DNA of 58,804 nucleotides, taken from an uncultured Verrucomicrobiales bacterium (GTDB taxonomy: Bacteria; Verrucomicrobiota; Verrucomicrobiia; Verrucomicrobiales; Akkermansiaceae). The DNA is taken from assembly GCA_905478925.1 (NCBI GenBank), contig CAJQKQ010000028.1:1-58804 (forward strand), in the 5' to 3' direction. Below, piece after piece: positions 36,174 through 43,644 of the stretch; the stretch's first letter is position 1; every line of letters starts with the position of its first letter. Under the pieces are notes generated by a model, which saw only the letters and a program-made list of their open reading frames with translations, was not told the origin of the DNA and did not search any database. The translations under genes were made by a program, and so were the position numbers.

Positions 36174-38612
36174 ATGGCCGAAATCCTCATCCGCGGTGCC
36201 CGCCAGCATCACCTAAAAAATCTCACGGTCGCCATACCTAAGGGAAAAATCACGGTCATCACCGGGCCTTCCGGATCGGGAAAATCCTCGCTCGCCTTCG
36301 ATACGCTCTACGCCGAGGGTCAGCGCCGCTACGTCGAGTCACTCTCCGTCTACGCGCGTCAGTTCCTCTCCCAGCTCGAAAAACCCGACGTCGATTCCAT
36401 CGAAGGCCTCAACCCCGCGATAGCCATCGAGCAACGCGTTGGCGGCCTCTCGCCCCGCTCCACCGTCGCCTCCGCCACCGAGATCTACGACTACCTCCGC
36501 ATCATCTGGGCCGCCGCGGGCATCCCTCACGATACGGAAACCGGGGAAGCCATGACTCGCATGGGTCCCACCGAAATCATCTCCGAACTCTCAGCCCAGC
36601 CAGAAGGCTCCAAACTCATCATCCTTGCCGCCGTCCCCGAAGAGGAAACCGCCGAACCCGACCGCCTCCTCGGCGACCTCCAGCGCCAGGGCTTCATCCG
36701 CATCCGCCTTAACGGCGAGATCCAGGAAATCACCGAAACCACTCTCGATGGCACCGGCCCCCACCGCATTGAGATCGTCATCGACCGCCTCGTCATCCGC
36801 GAAGGCATCGCCTCCCGCCTAGCAGACTCCATCGAGCTAGCGCTCCGCATCTGCGGAGCCGAAGCCAAGGTCCTCCTACAAAAACCCGAGGAAAAGCAAT
36901 ACCGCGAGCTCACCTTCCAAACCTCCTACAGCAACCCCCGCACTGGAGAAATCTTCGGCGACCTCACCCCCCGCCACTTCTCCTTCAACACCCTCGAAGG
37001 TGCCTGCCCCACCTGCGAAGGCCTAGGCTGCCCCACCTGCCACCACCTCCGCCTCAAGCGCGAGATCCAACACGTAAAAGTAGCGGCAACCTTCGCTCGC
37101 CCCTCCCACAACCCAAGTCTTCCACTGATCACTGATCACTCGGCACTAGCAAACTCAGAATTAGGCATCATGCAATTCTGCCAGCTAGGAATCTCCGAAG
37201 CAAAGCAGTGGATCTCCACCCTGAAATCCAGCCCCGCCCCCCTCGGTGACCTAGCCGCCGAAGTAGAAAAACGCCTCACCTTCCTCGAAGACGTCGGCCT
37301 CGACTACCTCACCCTCGACCGCTCCTCCGGCACCCTCTCCGGCGGCGAAGTCCAGCGCATCAAGCTAGCCACCCAACTCGGAGCCGGCCTGTCCGGCGTT
37401 ATCTACGTTCTCGACGAGCCCTCCATCGGCCTTCACTCCAGCGACACCGCCCGCCTCATCACCGCCATCACCCGCCTCCGCGACATCGGAAATACCGTAG
37501 TCGTAGTAGAACACGACGAAGACATCATCCGCGCCGCCGATCACCTCATCGACATGGGCCCCGGAGCTGGTCCCACCGGTGGCGAAATCCTAGCCCAAGG
37601 CAACCCTCTCACCATCGACTCCCCCACCGGCCAATGGCTGCGCGGCGAGATCCCTAGATTCTCCCCTCCAAAATTCAAAATTCAAAATTCAAAATCTAAA
37701 ATCACCATAGTCGGCGCGCGGGAGCACAACCTCAGCAACCTCACCGTCGAAATCCCCCTCCACCAAGTCGTCGTCATCTCCGGCCCTTCCGGCTCCGGGA
37801 AATCGACCCTCATCAACAGCATCCTCGCCAAAGCCCTCGGCAAGCATTTCCACAACTCCAAGAACGAACCCGGCGCGCACGACTCCATCACCGGCCTCGA
37901 GCACATTGAGAAATTCGTCTTCTGCGACCAATCATCCATCGGCCGCTCCCCCCGCTCGAACCCCGCCACCTTTATCGGTGCCTTCGATCTCATCCGCGAC
38001 CTCTTTTCCAAGCTCCCCCTCGCCAAGCAACGCGGCTATGGCAAAGGCCGTTTCTCCTTCAACGCGAAGGGCGGTCGCTGCGAACGCTGCCAGGGCAACG
38101 GCAAGCTCAAGATCGAGATGCACTTCCTCCCCGACGCATGGACCGAGTGCCCCGCCTGCTTGGGAAAACGTTTCAACCGCGAAACCCTGGAAATTACCTA
38201 CAAAGGAAAATCCATCGCCGACATTCTCGCCATGTCAGTCGCCGAGGCGAAAGCCCACTTCCGCCCCATCCCCAAGCTCTACCGCCTGCTCCACACCATG
38301 GACGAACTAGGCCTAGGCTACCTCTCCCTCGGCCAGGCCGGCAACACCCTCTCCGGGGGCGAGTCCCAACGCCTTAAACTCGCCCTCGAAATCGCAAAAC
38401 CCACCTCCCCCCACACCCTCTACCTCTTCGACGAGCCCACCACCGGCCTCCACTTCGACGACGTCGAAAAGCTCTTGGCTGCCATCTTCAAACTCCGCGA
38501 CGCCGGCCACTCCGTGCTCATCATCGAGCACCACCCCGACATCATCGCCACCGCCGACCACCTCATCCAACTCGGTCCCGGCGGAGGGAAGAACGGTGGA
38601 AGACTTCTTTAG
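36174..38612 (+). CDS. uvrA: Shortened UvrA-type excinuclease subunit A
   Basis: This 812-residue protein is shorter than typical UvrA (about 940). Both ABC modules are complete: Walker A GPSGSGKSS (31) and GPSGSGKST (537), signatures TLSGGEVQRIKLATQ and TLSGGESQRLKLALE, and Walker B VLDEPSIGLH and LFDEPTTGLH. The UvrB-binding region (about 115-240) is recognisable. Two features are odd. The CPTCEGLG motif (Cys278/281) runs straight into CPTCHHLRL (287/290), where E. coli UvrA has about 120 residues of insertion domain between. The protein also ends at GPGGGKNGGRLL, about 30 residues early. The linker between modules (about 499-511) is encoded by a period-7 repeat. The second zinc finger (CERCQG...CPACLG) is intact. 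Confidence 0.88.
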   Translation: MAEILIRGARQHHLKNLTVAIPKGKITVITGPSGSGKSSLAFDTLYAEGQRRYVESLSVYARQFLSQLEKPDVDSIEGLNPAIAIEQRVGGLSPRSTVASATEIYDYLRIIWAAAGIPHDTETGEAMTRMGPTEIISELSAQPEGSKLIILAAVPEEETAEPDRLLGDLQRQGFIRIRLNGEIQEITETTLDGTGPHRIEIVIDRLVIREGIASRLADSIELALRICGAEAKVLLQKPEEKQYRELTFQTSYSNPRTGEIFGDLTPRHFSFNTLEGACPTCEGLGCPTCHHLRLKREIQHVKVAATFARPSHNPSLPLITDHSALANSELGIMQFCQLGISEAKQWISTLKSSPAPLGDLAAEVEKRLTFLEDVGLDYLTLDRSSGTLSGGEVQRIKLATQLGAGLSGVIYVLDEPSIGLHSSDTARLITAITRLRDIGNTVVVVEHDEDIIRAADHLIDMGPGAGPTGGEILAQGNPLTIDSPTGQWLRGEIPRFSPPKFKIQNSKSKITIVGAREHNLSNLTVEIPLHQVVVISGPSGSGKSTLINSILAKALGKHFHNSKNEPGAHDSITGLEHIEKFVFCDQSSIGRSPRSNPATFIGAFDLIRDLFSKLPLAKQRGYGKGRFSFNAKGGRCERCQGNGKLKIEMHFLPDAWTECPACLGKRFNRETLEITYKGKSIADILAMSVAEAKAHFRPIPKLYRLLHTMDELGLGYLSLGQAGNTLSGGESQRLKLALEIAKPTSPHTLYLFDEPTTGLHFDDVEKLLAAIFKLRDAGHSVLIIEHHPDIIATADHLIQLGPGGGKNGGRLL
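37670..37704 (+). repeat. Period-7 repeat in frame within uvrA
   Basis: Five 7-mers read aaaattc, aaaattc, aaaattc, aaaatct, aaaatca. They are translated as the linker KFKIQNSKSKI between the two ABC modules. Confidence 0.8.
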
Positions 38613-38646
38613 CAAGGAGGGGCTGCATTCTGCTGCCCAGCAACCC
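38424..38646 (+). repeat. Direct repeat copy 1: uvrA 3' end and 34 bases beyond
   Basis: This 223-base block recurs at 39175-39397 with about 16 differences. The copies include the last 62 sense codons, the stop and the following 34 bases (caagga.ggggctgc...). Confidence 0.95.
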
Positions 38647-38654
38647 CGGATATT

Positions 38655-38900
38655 TCAAATCCCCAATCGCGCGATCAACTCCTCGACCGTCAGCTTGTGG
38701 TGAGCTGCCACAGGTTTCAAAACGCCTCCCAGCAAAGTTCCTGTCTTCAACGGCCTGTGATTCGGAACCGTGACATGATGTTTCCCGGCCACTTCGCAAG
38801 TTCACCGTATGTGCGATCCGTTCTGCCTCACCGTTTCATAACCAAGGCCACGCAAAGCCTTAACCAGTTCAGCCGCCGAAACATTCCGAGTAACCTTCAT
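38655..38900 (-). pseudogene. hicA: hicA toxin gene interrupted by an in-frame TGA
   Basis: From ATG 38900 the frame reads MKVTRNVSAAELVKALRGLG then YETVRQNGSHIR, a HicA/YcfA double-stranded RNA-binding-like mRNA interferase with the GSH catalytic His. Codon 33 (38802-38804) is TGA. After it the same frame continues as typical HicA: TCEVAGKHHVTVPNHRPL, then KTGTLLGGVLKPVAAHHKL, to a TGA at 38655. The whole is 82 codons with one nonsense change and no frameshift. The start overlaps the hicB stop in ATGA. The toxin is presumably dead, or at most a 32-residue fragment. Confidence 0.8.
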
Positions 38901-39115
38901 ACTGCGATGGCCTCGTCCCGCACAAAGTGCAAACGGATCATCCCCGGCATTTCCCCCGCTTCCCCATCATCGAAGTGACAGCGAACCGCATCGCGCACCA
39001 TTTCCCGCAACTCCTCCTCAGTCTCCCCCTGCGTCGCGATCGCATGACCCAGCGCGACAGCGACAAAACCGCCGTCCGCCTCATCCTCACGCACCTCGAA
39101 AATGATCTCCTGCAT
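38897..39115 (-). CDS. hicB: HicB-like antitoxin
   Basis: The 72-residue protein fits the short HicB fold: MQEIIFEVREDEADGGFVAVALG then HAIATQGETEEELREMVRDAV, with the conserved substitution of a partial RNase-H-like domain and the helix EEELREMVRDAVRCHF. It would neutralise HicA and autoregulate the operon. It precedes hicA, the reverse of the more frequent order. With hicA broken, it survives as an antitoxin alone. Both genes lie between two copies of the uvrA tail. Confidence 0.82.
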   Translation of the reverse strand: MQEIIFEVREDEADGGFVAVALGHAIATQGETEEELREMVRDAVRCHFDDGEAGEMPGMIRLHFVRDEAIAV

Positions 39116-39174
39116 GGCTGGACTTTCGCACAGACCCAGCTATTCCCGCAAGTAGGAAGGTTTTTTCCTCAATA

Positions 39175-39397
39175 CTCTTCGACGAACCCACCACCGGCCT
39201 CCACTTCGACGACGTCGAAAAGCTCTTGGCTGCCATCTTCCGCCTCCGCGACGCCGGCCACTCCGTGCTCATCATTGAGCACCACCCCGACATCATCGCC
39301 ACCGCCGACCACCTCATCACCCTCGGCCCCGGCGGAGGAAAAAACGGCGGCAGGCTTCTTTAACAAGGAAGGGCTGCATTCTGCTGCCCAGCAACCC
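39175..39397 (+). repeat. uvrA: Direct repeat copy 2: orphan uvrA tail
   Basis: This copy encodes FDEPTTGLHFDDVEKLLAAI then FRLRDAGHSVLIIEHHPDII and ends GGGKNGGRLL with a TAA. Relative to uvrA it has nine single changes all at third codon positions (including TAG to TAA) and two replaced codons (Lys to Arg, Gln to Thr). There is no start or upstream uvrA sequence. It is a non-functional remnant whose substitution pattern shows it came from a once-functional gene. Confidence 0.9.
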
Positions 39398-39409
39398 AAG
39401 GCTCATTAG

Positions 39410-39621
39410 CCTCTCTGCCTTCCCAACGACGAGCGGGTCTCCCGCCACCGCTTCCTGCTCGAAGCCTGTCCGATCCAATCCTCCCTGCGCGATCTCGGCA
39501 GCATGAACGGCACCCATGTAAAACCCCAAATCATGCTCTCCCGCGCCCAGGCCGACACCCGTCGGCCATAGCCCAGTTTAAGCGCGAGATGGACGTCATC
39601 GCCAAGCCCCGGCATCCCAAT
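39410..39621 (+). pseudogene. Relic of an FHA-domain serine/threonine kinase
   Basis: Between two stops (39407 and 39569) the frame reads NDERVSRHRFLLEACP and LRDLGSMNGTHV, the S.RH....E and LRDLGS.NGT.V core of an FHA domain. Two bases after the second stop, in the next frame at 39574, comes QFKREMDVIAKPRHPN, which matches the kinase alpha-C region (F.REMDV...L.HPN). In FHA-kinase proteins about 100 residues separate these parts, so internal sequence has been deleted. Nothing recognisable follows to 39903, which I regard as non-coding. Confidence 0.6.
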
Positions 39622-39903
39622 ACGCGGGAGGTCGAGGGTTTCCGTGGATGGAATCCGCTAAGGTTCCGGAGGCGTTCAGACTTGATCAGGGAGCGCGGGG
39701 GCAGCGGGCTTATGCGCCTTATCTGGAGGAGCGAGCAAAGCATCAAAAAGGAACAATCAAAGCTCAATCCCTTCAAGCGCTTCGCCCGCCCAGGAGGGGA
39801 GAAAGGCGGTTGGTAGGCCAAAACGACACGGTGTCGTATTTGCCCCCCCATCCTCCCAGGCACTCCGGGGGGAAGGGCGACTTCGTTTTACCCGGCGGGA
39901 GAG

Positions 39904-40770
39904 TTACTTCTTCGCGGCCGCTTTCGGATGGGCCATCAGCCAGTCGATGACGAGCTTGTTGGCATGGTCTGTAAAGCTGGGAACATGCCCGCCACCATCG
40001 ATGGTCCACAGCTCGAAGCCGTCTCCGTAGCGTGTGACCGTCGTCTCTTTGCCTTCGAGCTTCTTGTCCAGATCGAGCTTCTGCTCGGCTGCGGCTGCCT
40101 TTGTTGATTTGTCATTGAACTCGGCCCAGTTCTTGACGGTTTCCTCGGCTCCGGGATACGCGACGCCTTTGATCTCCCCGCCGCTCTTGTAGCGGTTGAG
40201 TTTGTCCTCGGTGCCGTGGATATGGAGAATGTTCACTGGGCGCTCCGGTTTGGGGCCGGCCAGAGTCATGGGAGCCGCGCCGTTCAGGCTCGCGATTGCC
40301 GCGATGGTATCGGGGTGATCCACTGCCATGCGGTGCGACATGAACCCGCCATTGGAGTGTCCGATCAAGTAGACGCGATCTTCATCGACCGAGTATTGCT
40401 TCTTCACGGCGTCGATCAGGTCCTTGAGATACTTGGAGTCGTCGACGTTGCTCTTGTAGAAGTCGCAACACGCCGGGGAAGCATTCCAGAAGCGATGCTT
40501 CTTGTCGGATTCTTCCTTGGTCCCGTCCGGCGCGATGAAGAGGTATCCATAGGTGTCCGCCAGAGCTCCAAATTTCATATAGCCATCCTGGCCCGCGCCG
40601 CTCGAAGTGTAGCCGTGCAACAAAACCACCAACGGAGCTGGCTACGCCTTGTCATACTTTGCCGGGACGACCAGAGACACCGCCCCGCGCCCGGCGTCGA
40701 TGGTTTGGGCCGGCAAGCGGTGAGAGAAGAGCGTTACGAGAAGGAGAAGGATTGAGGTGCTTACTGACAT
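39904..40770 (-). pseudogene. Secreted PHB-depolymerase/LpqC-like esterase with an in-frame TAG
   Basis: A single frame from ATG 40770 encodes a signal peptide (MSVSTSILLLLVTLFSHRLPA), then TIDAGRGAVSLVVPAKYDKA, a TAG at 40642-40644, and without frame change PAPLVVLLHGYTSSGAGQDG and the rest of a 288-codon esterase. The nucleophile is in IGHSNGGFM, the Asp in HGTEDKLN and the His in DGGGHVP. CCDFYK resembles the disulfide region of feruloyl/PHB esterases. An ATG at 40632 could restart translation without a signal peptide, keeping the catalytic residues. Either a recent nonsense mutation or rare read-through; I favour the former. Confidence 0.8.
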
Positions 40771-40820
40771 GATGGAGAAACAACTGGTTCGGATGGAGCG
40801 TGCGGCTCCTCGGGGCGATC

Positions 40821-40859
40821 GGTCAAGGGGGTAGGTCAAGAGGGTAGGTCAAGAGAAAG
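40821..40859. repeat. Three 13-base tandem units
   Basis: The units are ggtcaagggggta, ggtcaagagggta and ggtcaagagaaag. They lie just upstream of the esterase start on the opposite side from its coding sequence. Confidence 0.7.
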
Positions 40860-41222
40860 GGGGTCAGTGTGCCCGAAAGAACCATCGGGGTCAGTTTCCG
40901 AAAGAATCCAATTGGCTTTGTAGAAAATGTTGCGATGCAGCTCCTGACCCCAGGTCTTACACCCCCCATTTCCCGCCCTCCGGCCCGGCCCAACGGCTGT
41001 TTCAGGAGCCACCCGCCAAAAGCAATTTCCTTGCAGTCAGCACTTTGCCAAAGCCGCCGGCTTCCGCATTTTCGGAAGATAAGGATTTACATGGAATATG
41101 GGCTTTGTGACAATTTCCCGCCTGGAATGGTTTGATATCCATCGAAAATGAGCGCCTATGCAAAAAGCAATTTCTTATCAGTTCAGGTTTTTAGTCCATG
41201 ATAACAGAAAATTGGGGTCAAT
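40860..41222. other. Non-coding interval with REP-like and 20-base repeats
   Basis: No gene was found here. Two gggtcag motifs (40866 and 40889 areas, the second followed by tttccgaaagaatcc) face a ctgacccc near 40948, an inverted arrangement often seen in REP sequences linked to RAYT transposases; no transposase is present. Two copies of a short repeat (aaaagcaatttcyt-k-cag, at 41018 and 41163) also lie here. A third starts inside the next gene (41238). Confidence 0.4.
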
Positions 41223-43304
41223 ATGAGCGATTCAGATAAAAGCAAATTCCTATCAGTTACAATTGCGGTGAGAGCAGAGGTATTAACATTAGTCAGGAAT
41301 ACGTGTTGGTTGCTGGGTGCGGTGGCTCTGCTTGCGTTTTACCCGAACAACGCGTCAGCGTGGGAGTCCAAGTATGCTTATTACAAGAACGGCAAACTGA
41401 CCTACTATTCAGACGCGGAAAAAAACCGGATCCCGGATTACAGTTACGCGGGTTACAAATATGGGGAATCGCCAATCCCAGTCGTTCCCGAGGTCGCCAG
41501 TCTTACACCGGTCGCAGGTGACAACACGGCACGGATCCAGCAGGCGCTCGATAAGGTGGGGGCACGCAGGCCGGACGCGAATGGAATACGAGGCGCGCTA
41601 GTTCTCGGACCCGGCGTGTATCAAATCAACGGAACGGTAAACATCAATAAGAGCGGGGTCGTATTGCGCGGCTCCGGCGACGGAGCGGATGCGCTGGCCA
41701 ATACGATCCTGACGGCGCCCGGCGACTCACCCCATCAGCGCACGGTGGTGGTACTGGGTTCGGGAAACTCAAAGTGGACCGAAACGCGCGTGCGGAGCGA
41801 CATAACGACACCATTCGTCCAGGTCGGATCAAAATCTTTTGAGGTTCAAAGCGCCGCTGCTTTTGCGGTCGGCGATGAAATAATTGTCCACCATCCCTCC
41901 TCGCAGGCCTGGATTGATGCAGTGGACGGCGGAGGAGTAGGTTCCGACAAGCCCTGGAGGCCGGGCCAGATGGATATACCATTTCTCCGTCGTATTACCG
42001 CGATCTCCGGAACTTTCCTGACACTCGATGTGCCGGTTTATAACCACCTGAATCGCGACCTTGCGCAATCATATATAGCCAAGGCAGTCTGGACCCCGGT
42101 CATACTGTCTGGTGTGGAAAACCTGCGGATTGATATTCAAACGGATCCGGATAAGCCTAAGGACGAGAACCATGCGAAGAACGGCGTCAGCGTGGTCGGC
42201 GCGAGGGACTGCTGGGTCCAAAAAGTCACGGCGCTTCACTTCGTGTATGCCGCGGTCAGGACAGAAGGGGCTTTCTGCGTTACTGTTGACAGTTGCCAGG
42301 GCCTCGACCCGGTCGGCATACGGACCGGAGGGCGGTTCTACAATTTCTGCGCCGACAGACGTTCCCAATGCGTGCTTTTCACCAAGTGCCATGCAACCGG
42401 AGCGCGGCACGGCTATGTCTCCAACGGGACGAGCAGCGTCTCTGGCCTCGTTTTTTTCCGCTGCACTTCCAAAGGAGGTCACGATATGGAGGCCGGCCAC
42501 CGGTGGTGGACTCAGGGCGTTCTTTTCGATAACATGTTTGAGGAGAGCAGCGGCAGCCTGCGTCTCATAAACCGCGGTGAATGGGGAACACAGCACGGAT
42601 GGAGTTCGGTCCACTCAGTAGCATGGAACTTCAACAAGGGAATGCTTATCCAGAAACCTCCTACGGCACAGAATTACGGAATTTCCTCAACAGGCTCCTT
42701 TCCGACTGGCTTTCCGTTCTCGGGGGAGGGTCCGCAGGGGGTCACGGAACAGAAAAGCGGCGAACTGGTACCCGCTTCGCTCTATGAAGCACAGCTCTCC
42801 GAGAGGTTGAATGCTGAACCACAGAAGACAGGCGCCAAAAGACCTTCCGCGCGCCGGGCAAGGAGCAACAAGCCGGCCAAACCGGGGCGAACGGTAAAAG
42901 CAGAATACGCCAAGGCTTTCGATGCCAAACTACTGGCCGAGATCGATACACTCGCAGGTGAAGGGGATTTTCCGACCAACAAGATCACGCTGAGCATAAG
43001 CCGCACGCCCCTCATCATTCAGGGCGCCGACCCGAAGGCTCTTACAGTGAAACTCCGCGGCGGGGCCATCGAAAAGGATCTGGGGTTCCGAGCTCTCACA
43101 GATGTGGATCGCGCCAAGATCGCCATGACCGTAGCCGAGCTGGATCCAACAAATCAGGACCTGGCAGCCGTTGCCGCCTTCATGCTGGAATGCGCCGGTC
43201 GATCCGATATGGCTAAAGGCTACTTTGAACGCGCGGGAGAGTCCAATGCCAAGGAAGTGAATGACTCCTTTGAACTACTTCCCGCGAAAAAAACAGAACC
43301 GTAA
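41223..43304 (+). CDS. Secreted right-handed beta-helix protein, pectate-lyase-like
   Basis: The 693-residue protein has an N-terminal hydrophobic signal (WLLGAVALLAFYPNNASA) preceded by 30 residues; a GTG at 41268 or a later codon may be the real start. A short ladder-start region (DNTARIQQALDKVGARRPDA, GALVLGPGVYQINGTVNINK SGVVLRGSG in two parts) is the hallmark of pectate_lyase_3/beta-helix proteins. Many strand repeats with Asn/Gly turns follow to about residue 470. A Lys/Arg/Pro-rich linker (about 525-550) precedes a C-terminal domain of about 140 residues with a helical ending. It is likely a carbohydrate lyase or hydrolase, or a surface adhesin; catalytic residues are not obvious. Confidence 0.75.
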   Translation: MSDSDKSKFLSVTIAVRAEVLTLVRNTCWLLGAVALLAFYPNNASAWESKYAYYKNGKLTYYSDAEKNRIPDYSYAGYKYGESPIPVVPEVASLTPVAGDNTARIQQALDKVGARRPDANGIRGALVLGPGVYQINGTVNINKSGVVLRGSGDGADALANTILTAPGDSPHQRTVVVLGSGNSKWTETRVRSDITTPFVQVGSKSFEVQSAAAFAVGDEIIVHHPSSQAWIDAVDGGGVGSDKPWRPGQMDIPFLRRITAISGTFLTLDVPVYNHLNRDLAQSYIAKAVWTPVILSGVENLRIDIQTDPDKPKDENHAKNGVSVVGARDCWVQKVTALHFVYAAVRTEGAFCVTVDSCQGLDPVGIRTGGRFYNFCADRRSQCVLFTKCHATGARHGYVSNGTSSVSGLVFFRCTSKGGHDMEAGHRWWTQGVLFDNMFEESSGSLRLINRGEWGTQHGWSSVHSVAWNFNKGMLIQKPPTAQNYGISSTGSFPTGFPFSGEGPQGVTEQKSGELVPASLYEAQLSERLNAEPQKTGAKRPSARRARSNKPAKPGRTVKAEYAKAFDAKLLAEIDTLAGEGDFPTNKITLSISRTPLIIQGADPKALTVKLRGGAIEKDLGFRALTDVDRAKIAMTVAELDPTNQDLAAVAAFMLECAGRSDMAKGYFERAGESNAKEVNDSFELLPAKKTEP

Positions 43305-43451
43305 TCTGGGCGCAGGCGAAGCGCTTGCGAAGACGAAGAGGGATAGTTTCATGCATCCATACCAAGCGATCGGCGCGCTGCGGGCAAAGCATTTTCCGCC
43401 GGGTTCGCTGGTGCTTTCTGTTTGCAAGGGGATGAATCGGCGGAGGACATT

Positions 43452-43601
43452 GGCGGCATGATCCACCCGCTCGCGCCGTTCACGATGCGCGGGATCATCT
43501 GGTACTAGGGTGAGTCGAACTCCCTCAAGGGTGACACGACGATCTACACCGACCGCACCCTCCCATGGCATCAGGATTCCAGGGAATTCCGCGAAACATA
43601 G
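43452..43601 (+). pseudogene. Relic of a sialate O-acetylesterase-like SGNH hydrolase
   Basis: The frame reads GGMIHPLAPFTMRGIIWY, a TAG at 43506, then GESNSLKGD. The family motif is N-GMI-PL-PF-IRG-IWYQGESN, so the TAG replaces the Gln codon CAG. The frame ends at 43599. Nothing of the long N-terminal domain remains. The stretch 43305-43451 has a 36-codon frame (MHPYQAIGALRAKHFPPG) that I cannot assign. Confidence 0.6.
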
Positions 43602-43644
43602 CTGATAAGGAGAAGGGCGGAACCCGATGCGCTACGCGTGTGCC

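Noticed and set aside
37670..37704. AT-rich 7-mers considered as an origin or iteron array
   Set aside because: Inside uvrA coding sequence and repeated at many gene borders; no dnaA boxes or rep gene seen.
36174..38612. Full-length standard uvrA
   Set aside because: Insertion domain and C-terminal tail are missing; reported as a shortened form.
39572..39903. 75- to 100-codon plus-strand frames between the kinase relic and the esterase
   Set aside because: Overlapping low-complexity frames with no motif beyond the kinase fragment at the beginning.
40821..40859. Tandem 13-mers considered as a CRISPR array
   Set aside because: Units are contiguous, too short and have no spacers.
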